64,000 nt of DNA, taken from positions 1 to 64,000 of the forward strand of contig CAWFGV010000004.1 in the NCBI GenBank assembly GCA_963815445.1, read 5' to 3'. The translations under genes were made by a program, and so were the position numbers. Shown piece by piece: positions 34,172-42,147 of this stretch (its first letter is position 1; each line of letters starts with the position of its first letter). This stretch comes from JANLYC01 sp963815445 (GTDB taxonomy: Bacteria > Actinomycetota > Actinomycetes > Propionibacteriales > Nocardioidaceae). The notes under the pieces were generated by a model. That model saw only the letters and a program-made list of their open reading frames with translations, was not told the origin of the DNA and did not search any database.

Positions 34172-34756
34172 TCAGAGCTCGTCGGCGGCCGCGACGCGGG
34201 CCGCCTCGATCTCGCCCATCTCACTGGCGTCGAGACGGTCATGGGCGATGACGGACTGCAAGGCCCGCAGCGATGCGCTGGCCTCGGCTCCCCAGCTCGA
34301 CACATAGGAGAACTGCCACCACCACAGCGCCTCCTGCGCCGAGCCCGCGCGGTAATGCTGGAGACCGTGCGCCACACTTGCGGCGATATCCGCTAGATCG
34401 TCCGACAGCTTGGACGACACCAGCTCCGGCGGGTCGATGTAGGGGTCGAAGACCTCGGTGAAGTCGTCGACTCCCTCGAGCAGCACCGCCAGCCGCTCAC
34501 GCATGGCGTCGAGGTCGGGGTCGGGGCCGGCATCGGGCTCGAACTGCTCGCTCGGCACGAAGTCCGTCTGGACGCCGAGCCGCGCCCCCGCGAGCAACAG
34601 CTGGGACACCTCGAGCAGCAACAGGGGTACGGCGATACCGCGGTCGCCGCTGCGGGCGATTTCGCGCAGCGCGAGCAGGAAGCTCTCGGTCTGGTCGGCT
34701 ATGCCCTGAGCCAGGTCTTCCAGCTCGCTGGGCAAGGAACCTCGTGGCTCAGTCAT
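34172..34756 (-). CDS. DUF5063 domain protein
   Basis: 194 residues, acidic, mainly helical. It contains LEGVDDFTEVFDPY and LWWWQFSYVSSWGAEASASLRALQ in pieces (LWWWQFSYVSSWG, AEASASLRAL), the features of the DUF5063 family that follows recR in many actinobacteria. Its function is unknown. It overlaps the recR 3' end by 8 bp, so it is co-translated. A link to recombination repair is only suggested by that coupling. Confidence 0.75.
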   Translation of the reverse strand: MTEPRGSLPSELEDLAQGIADQTESFLLALREIARSGDRGIAVPLLLLEVSQLLLAGARLGVQTDFVPSEQFEPDAGPDPDLDAMRERLAVLLEGVDDFTEVFDPYIDPPELVSSKLSDDLADIAASVAHGLQHYRAGSAQEALWWWQFSYVSSWGAEASASLRALQSVIAHDRLDASEMGEIEAARVAAADEL

Positions 34757-35348
34757 CGACGGTGCGTCTCCCTTCGAAGGCGCGCCCTAGCGTCACCTCG
34801 TCTGCGTACTCCAAATCTCCCCCGACCGGGAGCCCGCTGGCAAGTCGAGTGACTCGCAGGCCCATGGGTTTGAGCAGTCGGGTGAGGTATGTCGCGGTGG
34901 CCTCCCCCTCGAGGTTGGGGTCGGTGGCGAGAATCACCTCGGTGATGCTTCCGTCGGCCAGCCTGGTCATCAGCTCGCGAATCCGCAGCTCGTCGGGGCC
35001 GATGCCCTCGATCGGGCTGATTGCTCCGCCGAGCACGTGGTAGCGGCCCCGGTACTCCCGCGTGCGCTCGACGGCGACGACGTCCTTGGACTCCTCGACG
35101 ACGCAGAGCACGGTCAGGTCACGGCGCGGGTCTCGGCAGATCTTGCACTGTTCTTCCTCGGCCACATTTCCGCAGGTGACGCAGAACCGGACCTTCTCCT
35201 TGACCTCGACCAGCACGTGCGCGAGGCGGCGTACGTCGACGGCATCGGCGTTGAGCAGGTGAAAGGCGATCCGCTGGGCGCTCTTGGGACCCACGCCGGG
35301 AAGCCTCCCGAGCTCGTCGATCAGGTCCTGGACGATCCCCTCGTACAC
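34749..35348 (-). CDS. recR: Recombination mediator RecR
   Basis: 199 residues, standard length. Helix-hairpin-helix ELGRLPGVGPKSAQRIAFHL, zinc finger C-VTC-GN plus CKIC (FCVTCGNVAEEEQCKICRD) and a Toprim domain with LCVVEESKDV. RecR with RecO/RecF loads RecA on gaps. GTG 35348 follows GAGGAG with about 8 nt spacing. The downstream DUF5063 gene overlaps it. Confidence 0.96.
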   Translation of the reverse strand: MYEGIVQDLIDELGRLPGVGPKSAQRIAFHLLNADAVDVRRLAHVLVEVKEKVRFCVTCGNVAEEEQCKICRDPRRDLTVLCVVEESKDVVAVERTREYRGRYHVLGGAISPIEGIGPDELRIRELMTRLADGSITEVILATDPNLEGEATATYLTRLLKPMGLRVTRLASGLPVGGDLEYADEVTLGRAFEGRRTVDD

Positions 35349-35425
35349 CCTGCTCCTCGTCTCGTGGCGGCGAACGACGCGGCTGCGTGGATCGCCCGAG
35401 CAGCCTAGCCCGTGGGCGGGGAGCG

Positions 35426-36367
35426 TCAGCCGCGAGCGGCCAACCGAGCCTTGAGCGCGTCGCGCTTCTCCACGAACCGGGAGGCCGAGCTGTCCAGGTT
35501 GGTCATGAAGTCAGACAGTTCCTGCCGCGCCTTCTCACCCTCGCCGGACAGGCCCTCGAGCTCGAAGACGTTCCAGAAGCGGAGGACCGGCATGACGACC
35601 TCGTCGTGGTGCAGGCGCTGGTCGTAGATACCTTGGACCGCCATCTCGACGGCCTTGCGCTGGAATCCGGGGATGCCGGCGCCCGGCATCTCGAACTCGG
35701 CCACCACGTCGCGGATCGCGACCATGGCCTGATCGGGGGCGATCTCGAGCGCGGCCTTCAAGAGGTTGCGGTAGAAGATCATGTGCAGGTTCTCGTCCGC
35801 CGCGATCCTGGCCAGCAGCTTGTCGCACATCGGGTCGGTGGTGAACCGCCCGGTGTTCCGGTGGGAAACGCGGGTCGCGAGCTCCTGGAAGGACACGTAG
35901 GCCAGCGACCGCATCGCGTCATCGGCGTGCGCGGACTGGTAGCCCGTCGACATGTGCTCCATCCGGAACCGCTCGAGCGCCACCGGGTCGACCATGCGCT
36001 TGACCAGCATGTAGTCGCGCATCGCGATCCCGTGCCGGCCCTCCTCGGCCGTCCACCGGTGCACCCACTCGCCCCAGGCGTTGTCGCGACCAAAGATGAC
36101 GGCTATCTCGTGGTGGTAGCTCGGCAGGTTGTCCTCGGTGAGCAGGTTGACGATCAGCGCCGAGCGAGCCACGTCCGGAACGTCCGCGTCGTCGGGCGAC
36201 CACGGCTCGCCACCCATCAACCCGTCGTAGTTGCGTCCCTCGCTCCACGGGATGAACTCGTGGGGGAACCACTCCTTGGCCACCTTGACGTGACGGTTCA
36301 GCTCGACCTCGACGACCTGCTCGAGCTCGCGCAGCAGGTCGTTCTGGCTGACCTCTTGGACTGTCAT
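35426..36367 (-). CDS. Acyl-ACP (stearoyl-type) desaturase
   Basis: 313 residues. Soluble ferritin-like di-iron desaturase: metal ligands in WTAEEGRHGIAMRDY (E-E-x-x-H) and AADENLHMIFYR (D-E-x-x-H), with EWFPHEFIPWSEGRNYD near the start as in DesA1/DesA2. It introduces a cis double bond in acyl-ACP with reduced ferredoxin and oxygen. GGAGGGAGACGTCC precedes ATG 36367. A repeated GTTACG/CTACCGTAG motif lies about 40 bp upstream of the start and probably controls it. Confidence 0.92.
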   Translation of the reverse strand: MTVQEVSQNDLLRELEQVVEVELNRHVKVAKEWFPHEFIPWSEGRNYDGLMGGEPWSPDDADVPDVARSALIVNLLTEDNLPSYHHEIAVIFGRDNAWGEWVHRWTAEEGRHGIAMRDYMLVKRMVDPVALERFRMEHMSTGYQSAHADDAMRSLAYVSFQELATRVSHRNTGRFTTDPMCDKLLARIAADENLHMIFYRNLLKAALEIAPDQAMVAIRDVVAEFEMPGAGIPGFQRKAVEMAVQGIYDQRLHHDEVVMPVLRFWNVFELEGLSGEGEKARQELSDFMTNLDSSASRFVEKRDALKARLAARG

Positions 36368-36402
36368 GGACGTCTCCCTCCGGATCGGACCTCCACCTCT
36401 GA

Positions 36403-36430
36403 TACGAAGGTTACGCTACCGTAGGTTACG
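36403..36430. promoter_or_regulatory. Candidate operator upstream of the desaturase
   Basis: The 9-bp palindrome CTAC-C-GTAG (36416-36424) is flanked by direct GTTACG copies (36410-36415 and 36425-36430) and preceded by TACGAAG. On the desaturase strand the site contains TACGGT/TAGCGT hexamers that could be its -10. Symmetric TetR-type fatty-acid regulators often act on such dyads; the regulator is not in this window. Confidence 0.45.
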
Positions 36431-36486
36431 ATCACGAATCACGCATGCAACCAGGCCGTGAACACCCGCCGGGACCAGGACAGACC

Positions 36487-36627
36487 ATGCCGATCACGCC
36501 CGTCGACGTACGCCGAACCGGGCGGCCTCAGTCGCACACCCAGAAGACAACACCGCAGCGGCGGCCAGTGCGACGGCCGCGGGGGGGTCGAACTGCGAGG
36601 TACGGCCCGGTCAGCGAGGAGCGCTAG
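36487..36627 (+). CDS. Possible basic 46-residue protein (uncertain)
   Basis: ATG 36487 after AGGACA starts MPITPVDVRRTGRPQSHTQK and ends in an Arg-rich stretch, stopping 4 bp inside the ybaB 3' end on the opposite strand. No family is recognised and codon use is Arg-heavy, as expected of spurious GC-rich frames. Listed because it is the only frame in a 256-bp gap. Confidence 0.2.
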   Translation: MPITPVDVRRTGRPQSHTQKTTPQRRPVRRPRGGRTARYGPVSEER

Positions 36628-36959
36628 CCGCCGAGGCCGGCAAAGCCGTCGCCGAAACCGCCGGACAGCTGGCCCATCTGCTCAGCCGCCACCTGGTGTG
36701 CGTTCGCGGTGGCGTCGCGAACCGCGGCCAGGACGAGGTCGGCCAGGGTCTCGGTGTCGGTGGGGTCGCAGACCTGTGGGTCGATACGCAGACCGACAAG
36801 GTCGCCCGTGCCGGTGACCGTCGCCTGGACGAGGCCACCACCGGCGGTGCCGTCGATGCGCCGCTCGGCCAGGTCGTGCTGCGCCGCCATCAGCTGCTGC
36901 TGCATCGCCGTCGCCTGCTCGAGCAGGGAGTTCATGTCGGGAGATCCTTCGGGGAACAT
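36624..36959 (-). CDS. YbaB/EbfC nucleoid-associated protein
   Basis: 111 residues. Typical helix MNSLLEQATAMQQQLMAAQ, then VQATVTGTGDLVGLRIDPQV and the C-terminal AAVRDATANAHQVAAEQMG helix. It forms dimers that bind DNA. It is next to dnaX and close to recR, as in most bacteria where dnaX-ybaB-recR cluster. Both ATG 36959 (AAGGAG 5 nt upstream) and ATG 36935 (AAGGA) are plausible starts. Confidence 0.92.
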   Translation of the reverse strand: MFPEGSPDMNSLLEQATAMQQQLMAAQHDLAERRIDGTAGGGLVQATVTGTGDLVGLRIDPQVCDPTDTETLADLVLAAVRDATANAHQVAAEQMGQLSGGFGDGFAGLGG

Positions 36960-37021
36960 CGGGCTCCTTGGTCGTGGAAGGCTTTGTATCTCTCAGGCTC
37001 GCGGTCGGTATGACGCGCCCA

Positions 37022-39076
37022 TCAGCGGCCGTCATGACGGATATCGTCGATGACCTTGGCGCCGAGCTCGCGCTCGAGCAGCTCATGGCTGCTCAGGCTT
37101 GCGTCGTCGACCACGTCATCGTCTTCGTGCACTTCTGGGGGCGGGTCGGCATCGTCGGCCTCGCCGGCCACGTCACGGCCGTTGCGGGTCTTGCGGATGG
37201 CGCCTTTCGCCGCATCGACGTTGGCGTTGCGGTCAGGTGCCGGTGGAACCGGCGCCGCGGGTTCGGCCCCGGCAGGTCCGGCTGTCGCCCCAACAGGCGG
37301 CGTGGCCTGGGCGGGCGGTGCGGTCGCGGCACGCAACTCCGGCTCGCGGACCGTGCGCGCGGGCGCCTGCGGGCTGGGCCCGTCGATGATGCCTTCGACG
37401 CGCCAGTCGACACCGAGCTCGTCGATCAGGGCCTGGCGGAGGATCTCGGCGGCACCCCCGGTGCGGAAGTTCTTGGCGGCACCCTCGCTACCGAAGCCGA
37501 TCGTCAGGACACCATCGCTGACGTCTTTGACCTGGGCGTTCTGGCTGAGCAGGATCCACGCGTAGCGCTTCATCCGCTTGACGCGCTCGAGGACGCCGGG
37601 CCACAGCCGTCGCACATCGACCAAGGTGAGCCCTGAGCTGTCGGCGGCGGCCGCGGGCGGGGGTGACTGCGGCGCATCCTGGGGGGCGGCGGGGGCCGTA
37701 TCGGGTGCGGGACCGGACAACTCCGGCTGGGGGGCTCGCTCGGCGCGTGCGGCGCTGGCGGGCTCTGCGACATCCTCAACCTCGGCTGGCGCGGGTGCCG
37801 TCTCGCGAGGCGCCACCACGGGCTCGGCGGCGGGCGGCGCCGGGGGGTGCGGTCGTTGCGGTGGGTGGGAGGCCTCCGCCGGCGGACTGGGTGCGGGAAG
37901 GTCGCCTACGACGGAGAGCCGCCGCTCGACGCGATCGATCCGGGCGCCGAGCCCCTCGGCCGACTGGTCGGCACCGGGAAGCAGGATCCGGGCACACATC
38001 AGCTCGAGCAGCAACCGGGGAGCGGTGGCGCCCTTCATGTCGGTGAGCCCCTGGCTGACGATGTCGGCAGCCCGTGTCAGGTCGGCCCGGCCGAACCGCT
38101 GCGACTGCCCCGCCAGGCGCTCGGCCTGGTCGTCGGACAGCTCGATCAGTCCGCGCGACGCGGCGTCGGGCACCGCGGAGATGACCACCAGGTCGCGCAG
38201 CCGGTGCAACAGGTCCTCGGCGAACCGGCGCGGGTCCTGCCCGGCGTCGACGACCTTGTCGACCACACCGAACAGCGTCGTGCCGTCGTCGGCCGCCAAC
38301 GCGTCGACGGTCTCGTCGAGCAACGTCTCGGGGGTGTAGCCGAGCAGGCCCGTGGCGAGGTCGTACGTGACGCCGTCAGGGCCCGAACCGCCGATGAGCT
38401 GGTCGAGCACGGAGAGGCTGTCACGCACCGAGCCTGCGCCGGCACGGACGACCAGCGGGACCGCGGTGTGCTCGATGGCGACGTTCTCACGCTGGCAGAG
38501 CTCGACCAGATAGTCACCCAGGATCTTGGGCGGCACCAGACGGAAGGGGTAGTGGTGGGTGCGCGACTTGATCGTCCCGATCACCTTGTCGGGGTCGGTG
38601 GTGGCGAAGATGAAGCGCAGGTGGGACGGCGGCTCCTCGACGAGCTTGAGCAGCGCGTTGAAACCCTGCGGGCTCACCATGTGGGCCTCGTCGATGATGT
38701 AGACCTTGTAGCGGGCCTTCACCGGGGCGAAGAAGGCGCGTTCGCGCAGCTCACGTGCGTCGTCGACCCCACCGTGGCTGGCAGCGTCGATCTCGATCAC
38801 GTCGATGGAGCCCGGCCCGCCACAGGCGAGCTCGACACACGACTCGCAGGCTCCGCACGGCTCCGATCGCGGACCCTTCTCACAGTTGAGAGCACGGGCC
38901 ATGATGCGGGCGCTGGTCGTCTTGCCGCAGCCACGCGGGCCGGAGAAGAGGTAGGCGTGGTGGACGCGGTTGTTGTCGAGCGCCTGCGACAGCGGTGTGG
39001 TGACCTGCTCCTGGCCGATGACGTCGCCGAACGTGTCAGGGCGATAGCGCCGGTACAACGCGAGGGGGGCATCCAC
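37022..39076 (-). CDS. dnaX: DNA polymerase III subunit gamma/tau
   Basis: 684 residues from GTG 39076 (VDAPLALYRRYRPDTFGDVI). Walker A GPRGCGKT (46-53), zinc-ribbon cysteines in NCEKGPRSEPCGACESC, Walker B VYIIDEAHMVS and the arginine-finger SRTHHYPFRLVPP region. A Pro/Ala/Glu-rich linker of about 130 residues and a conserved tau-like end (VRRLWPGVLERVKRMKRYAW) follow. It is the clamp-loader motor. TAAGG lies 9 nt before GTG; an open frame upstream is non-coding by content. No frameshift slippery site was seen. Confidence 0.95.
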   Translation of the reverse strand: MDAPLALYRRYRPDTFGDVIGQEQVTTPLSQALDNNRVHHAYLFSGPRGCGKTTSARIMARALNCEKGPRSEPCGACESCVELACGGPGSIDVIEIDAASHGGVDDARELRERAFFAPVKARYKVYIIDEAHMVSPQGFNALLKLVEEPPSHLRFIFATTDPDKVIGTIKSRTHHYPFRLVPPKILGDYLVELCQRENVAIEHTAVPLVVRAGAGSVRDSLSVLDQLIGGSGPDGVTYDLATGLLGYTPETLLDETVDALAADDGTTLFGVVDKVVDAGQDPRRFAEDLLHRLRDLVVISAVPDAASRGLIELSDDQAERLAGQSQRFGRADLTRAADIVSQGLTDMKGATAPRLLLELMCARILLPGADQSAEGLGARIDRVERRLSVVGDLPAPSPPAEASHPPQRPHPPAPPAAEPVVAPRETAPAPAEVEDVAEPASAARAERAPQPELSGPAPDTAPAAPQDAPQSPPPAAAADSSGLTLVDVRRLWPGVLERVKRMKRYAWILLSQNAQVKDVSDGVLTIGFGSEGAAKNFRTGGAAEILRQALIDELGVDWRVEGIIDGPSPQAPARTVREPELRAATAPPAQATPPVGATAGPAGAEPAAPVPPAPDRNANVDAAKGAIRKTRNGRDVAGEADDADPPPEVHEDDDVVDDASLSSHELLERELGAKVIDDIRHDGR

Positions 39077-39237
39077 GCTGACGACCTTACTGCCGCCCGG
39101 CGACGACGAGCACGGCCGGCAGCCAGCCGGTGGACTAGCGGTGGACGGGCGGTGGACCGCGGTGGACAAGGCCGAGGCGTTGGCAAATGTTTGGTCTCGA
39201 ACATGTCGCGGGGGGTGACGGTGTCGGCGCCCAGTCC

Positions 39238-39243
39238 TAGAGT
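39238..39243 (+). promoter_or_regulatory. -10 element TAGAGT before the VOC gene
   Basis: Lies 64 bp before ATG 39308 and would give a leader of about 58 nt. The rest of the 231-bp gap to dnaX shows no further features. Confidence 0.35.
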
Positions 39244-39307
39244 CACGAACAGGAGCCGACCTCTCGACCCCTCTCGAGCCCGACGACACGCGAACCGAGG
39301 AGAGAGC

Positions 39308-39685
39308 ATGAGCGACAGCGTCATCCACTTCGAGATCCCCGCCGACAACCTGGAGCGGGCTCACACGTTCTATCGGGACACCTTCGGCTGGGAGATCACC
39401 CACCTGCCCGAGATGCAGTACACGATGGTGACCACCACGGAGAGCGGTGACAGGGGGCCGCTCAACCCTGGTGCGATCAACGGTGGCATGTTCGAGCGCA
39501 GCAAGGAGATGACCAGTCCTGTCGTCACGATCGGCGTCGACGACATCGACAAGGCGATCGAAAAGGTCACTGCGGCCGGTGGGGCCGCCGTGCGCGACAA
39601 GATGCAGGTCGGCGACATGGGCTGGGCGGCGTATTTCACGGACACCGAAGGCAACTTGATCGGGCTCTGGCAGAACGCCACCTGA
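39308..39685 (+). CDS. VOC (glyoxalase/bleomycin-resistance fold) protein
   Basis: 125 residues: FEIPADNLERAHTFYRDTFG at the start and GWAAYFTDTEGNLIGLWQ at the end, both typical of the vicinal-oxygen-chelate fold, with the terminal metal-ligand-like Asp/Glu (TDTEGN). It may be a lyase or dioxygenase relative of unknown substrate. GAGGAGAGAG precedes ATG 39308. Three longer frames upstream antisense to dnaX are shadows. Confidence 0.85.
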   Translation: MSDSVIHFEIPADNLERAHTFYRDTFGWEITHLPEMQYTMVTTTESGDRGPLNPGAINGGMFERSKEMTSPVVTIGVDDIDKAIEKVTAAGGAAVRDKMQVGDMGWAAYFTDTEGNLIGLWQNAT

Positions 39686-39711
39686 GCAAGCGGCGGGCCT
39701 GCGAGGGCGTG

Positions 39712-39802
39712 AAAGACCCCTCGTGTACCCGGCAGAGCTCGCTTACCCTTGCTGCCTTCCGGCCCTGGGGGAGTTGGGCAAGGTGCCGCCACACGAGGGG
39801 CT
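39712..39802 (-). ncRNA. ffs: Small bacterial SRP RNA (4.5S)
   Basis: On the minus strand the closing stem CCCCTCGTGT/ACACGAGGGG (39800-39791 with 39726-39717) frames the conserved SRP tip CAGGGCCGGAAGGCAGCAAG. TAGACT (39815-39810) predicts transcription from about 39802, which agrees with the 5' end. It binds Ffh for membrane targeting. The 3' end is approximate. Confidence 0.9.
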
Positions 39803-39902
39803 GCGCGAAAGTCTACGGGAGCCCGCACCGCATCTGCGAATCGCGGCGCGGACTCCTTGGGACCTCCGACGATGCGATTTCGGCTGTGCCCACCACAGGC
39901 GA

Positions 39903-39908
39903 TAACCT
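39903..39908 (+). promoter_or_regulatory. -10 element TAACCT 7 nt before tRNA-Ser(GGA)
   Basis: The hexamer ends 7 nt before the mature tRNA 5' end, so transcription is predicted to start at the first tRNA base. Confidence 0.5.
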
Positions 39909-39915
39909 CCTCCAC

Positions 39916-40003
39916 GGAGGATTCGCATAGTGGCCTAGTGCGCACGCTTGGAAAGCGTGTTGAGTGAAAGCTCTCAGGGGTTCGAATCCCCTATCCTCCG
40001 CCA
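39916..40003 (+). tRNA. tRNA-Ser(GGA)
   Basis: 88 nt with a long variable arm. Acceptor GGAGGAT/ATCCTCC, anticodon stem CACGC/GCGTG around TTGGAAA (anticodon GGA), T-arm AGGGGTTCGAATCCCCT and encoded GCCA end. Confidence 0.97.
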
Positions 40004-40055
40004 TGAACGCGGCACTCGCGGCGGGTCGTCCCAGTGGTGGGGCTAGCCTGCGACG

Positions 40056-41159
40056 GTGGGTCTGACGTGGGCGAGGGCGCTTGGGTGGCGGTTACGACGA
40101 CAGCTGCTCGACCCTGTTGGCACCGGGTCGGTCGCGGACGTGGTCGAGCGGCTAGGAGCGGTGCCCGCCTGGCCGGACGCTGCCGCGGAGCTGGCGATCG
40201 GCGCCCGGCGCGGCGGCGGTCGTCCCGGAGACGCGACGCAGGCGCTGGCGGCGGGGAAGCTGGTCAAGGTCTTCGCGTTCCGCGGTGCCACGCACCTGAT
40301 GACGCCCCGAGACGCAGGAGCGTACCTGGCGGTACGGGCGTCGAGCCGGATGTGGGAGCTGCCGAGCTGGGAAAGCTTCTACGGGCTGGGGCCGTCGGAC
40401 TGGCCGCGATTTCGCGAGTACGTGCGGCGCGCCCTGACGGAAGGGCCGCTGACCCGTTCGGAGCTGGCTGCCGTGCTCGGCCGGAGCAGCCGCTACCGGC
40501 ATCTGCTCAGCGTCGTCGCCGAGGGCAACGACACCCTGCTCAAACCATTGACGTGGCAGGGCGACATGGGCCTGGGGCCGGTCCGGGACGGCGAGACAAC
40601 GTTCCTACGGCTCGACAATGTCCCCGGTTGGGCCGGTGTCCCCGACCTCGACGAGGCCGGGCCGACGCTGATCGCGGCGTACTTCCGTACCTACGGTCCG
40701 GCCACCCCGGACCGGGTGCACGACTGGTTCGGCAAGGGACTAGGGGCGAAGCGGAAGTCCATCACCCGCTGGCTGGAAGAGCTCGATGAGCGGCTCGAGC
40801 CGGTGACGGTCGGAGGGGACCGCGTCCTGGCCCTCCGGGAGGACCTCGATGACCTGCGAACCACCCAGGCCTCCACCGCCGTCCGGCTGCTGCCGGGGCG
40901 CGATCCCTGGGTGATGGCTCCGGGCACGTCCGACCCTCGAGTTGTGCCTTCCGCCCGCCGAGAACCGGTCAGCCGGTCGGCCAACCTCGTGGTCCACGGC
41001 GGTGTCGTGGCCGGGACGTGGACGACGCGTGCCGAGCGGCTGGACATCACCTGGTTCAGGGAGTCCGGTCGAGTCCCACGCACCGCCCTTGACGAAGCGG
41101 CCGCTGCTCTGGCGAGGCTGCTGAACCGTCCGCTCGAAGCGGCCGTGGAGGTCGCCTGA
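40056..41159 (+). CDS. AlkZ/HTH_42 winged-helix protein lacking the catalytic QxQ
   Basis: 367 residues of the HTH_42 (DUF1006) family that includes AlkZ and AlkX/YcaQ DNA glycosylases. Three winged-helix modules are inferred from the family; recognisable parts are FRGATHLMTPRDAGAYLAVR, RRALTEGPLTRSELAAVLG and YFRTYGPATPDRVHDWFG. In AlkZ the base-excising glutamines sit in V-Q-A-Q-D; here residues 36-40 read V-P-A-W-P. It is therefore unlikely to be an active interstrand-crosslink glycosylase. GTG 40056 is preceded by TAGCCT (40044-40049) with 6 nt spacing, suggesting leaderless mRNA. Confidence 0.82.
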   Translation: MGLTWARALGWRLRRQLLDPVGTGSVADVVERLGAVPAWPDAAAELAIGARRGGGRPGDATQALAAGKLVKVFAFRGATHLMTPRDAGAYLAVRASSRMWELPSWESFYGLGPSDWPRFREYVRRALTEGPLTRSELAAVLGRSSRYRHLLSVVAEGNDTLLKPLTWQGDMGLGPVRDGETTFLRLDNVPGWAGVPDLDEAGPTLIAAYFRTYGPATPDRVHDWFGKGLGAKRKSITRWLEELDERLEPVTVGGDRVLALREDLDDLRTTQASTAVRLLPGRDPWVMAPGTSDPRVVPSARREPVSRSANLVVHGGVVAGTWTTRAERLDITWFRESGRVPRTALDEAAAALARLLNRPLEAAVEVA

Positions 41160-41271
41160 TTGCCGGTCAGGACGCGGCGCGGTGACGCGCTGGCCGCGGG
41201 TTCGACGTCGACGGCGCCTCGGTCGATCCGAGGGTCGCGCCCTTGTCTCACGCCAGGCTAGGTTTGCCGGA

Positions 41272-42051
41272 ATGGAGACTCGAGCCGGCGAGATCGCGGT
41301 CCACTACGTGGAGCACGGAGCAGGCCGACCGGTGCTGGTGCTGCACGGCGCCGGCGTCGACCACCGCGAGCCGGAGGCATGCTTCGAGCCGGCCTTCGAC
41401 GGGGTTGCAGGGTTCCGACGGATCTATCCAGATCTGCCTGGCATGGGCCGGACGCCGGCTCCCGACGCGCTGCGCAGCGGCGACGACGTCCTCGACACGC
41501 TCCTCGACTTCGCCAGCGAGGTCACCGCCGGGGCTGAGTACCTCCTGATCGGTCACTCGGCCGGCGCGTACTACGCGCAGGCGATGGCCACCAGGATGCC
41601 GGAGCAGGTCGCTGGTCTCGCGCTGGTCTGTCCGCTGTTGCCGGGCGTGCGCGACGTCCCGGAGCACCGCGTCGTCAGCGGGTCGGGTGAGATCGGCGAT
41701 GAGGATTTCAGGAGCTACTTCGTGGTCCAGAGCCCGGAGATGCTCGAACGGTACGAGCGTTATGTCGCACCGGCAGCCGCGCTCGTCGACCAGGCGGCGC
41801 TTGAGCGAATCGGCGAACGATGGGAGCTCGCTCCCGATCAGCGGCCGGCGTACGCGGGTCCGACGCTCGTCGTGGCGGGGCGGCTCGACTCGACGGTCGG
41901 GTACTCGTCCGCCGCGGACCTCCTGGGCCACTACCCCCGCTCCTCGCTCGCGGTGGTCGATGATGCGGGCCACGCACTGCCCCACGAGCAGCCGGCCGTC
42001 CTGCGTGCTCTCATCGCTGACTGGCTCACGCGCGTCGAGCGCTCCTCTTGA
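41272..42051 (+). CDS. Alpha/beta hydrolase
   Basis: 259 residues. Nucleophile serine in LIGHSAGAYYAQAMA, oxyanion region VLHGAGVDHRE, acid in VAGRLDSTVGY and histidine in DDAGHALPHEQP: a complete serine-hydrolase triad. Substrate unknown. ATG 41272 is preceded by TAGGTT (41259-41264) with 7 nt spacing, again fitting a leaderless start, so the longer upstream frame is rejected. Confidence 0.88.
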   Translation: METRAGEIAVHYVEHGAGRPVLVLHGAGVDHREPEACFEPAFDGVAGFRRIYPDLPGMGRTPAPDALRSGDDVLDTLLDFASEVTAGAEYLLIGHSAGAYYAQAMATRMPEQVAGLALVCPLLPGVRDVPEHRVVSGSGEIGDEDFRSYFVVQSPEMLERYERYVAPAAALVDQAALERIGERWELAPDQRPAYAGPTLVVAGRLDSTVGYSSAADLLGHYPRSSLAVVDDAGHALPHEQPAVLRALIADWLTRVERSS

Positions 42052-42147
42052 GCGTGGGCTCTTCATTGCACTTCCGGTGCCCGATCGGGACGATGAGCCG
42101 ATGGTTGTAGGGGAACCTGGAGACCCTTGACCTGCGGAGGTGAACAG

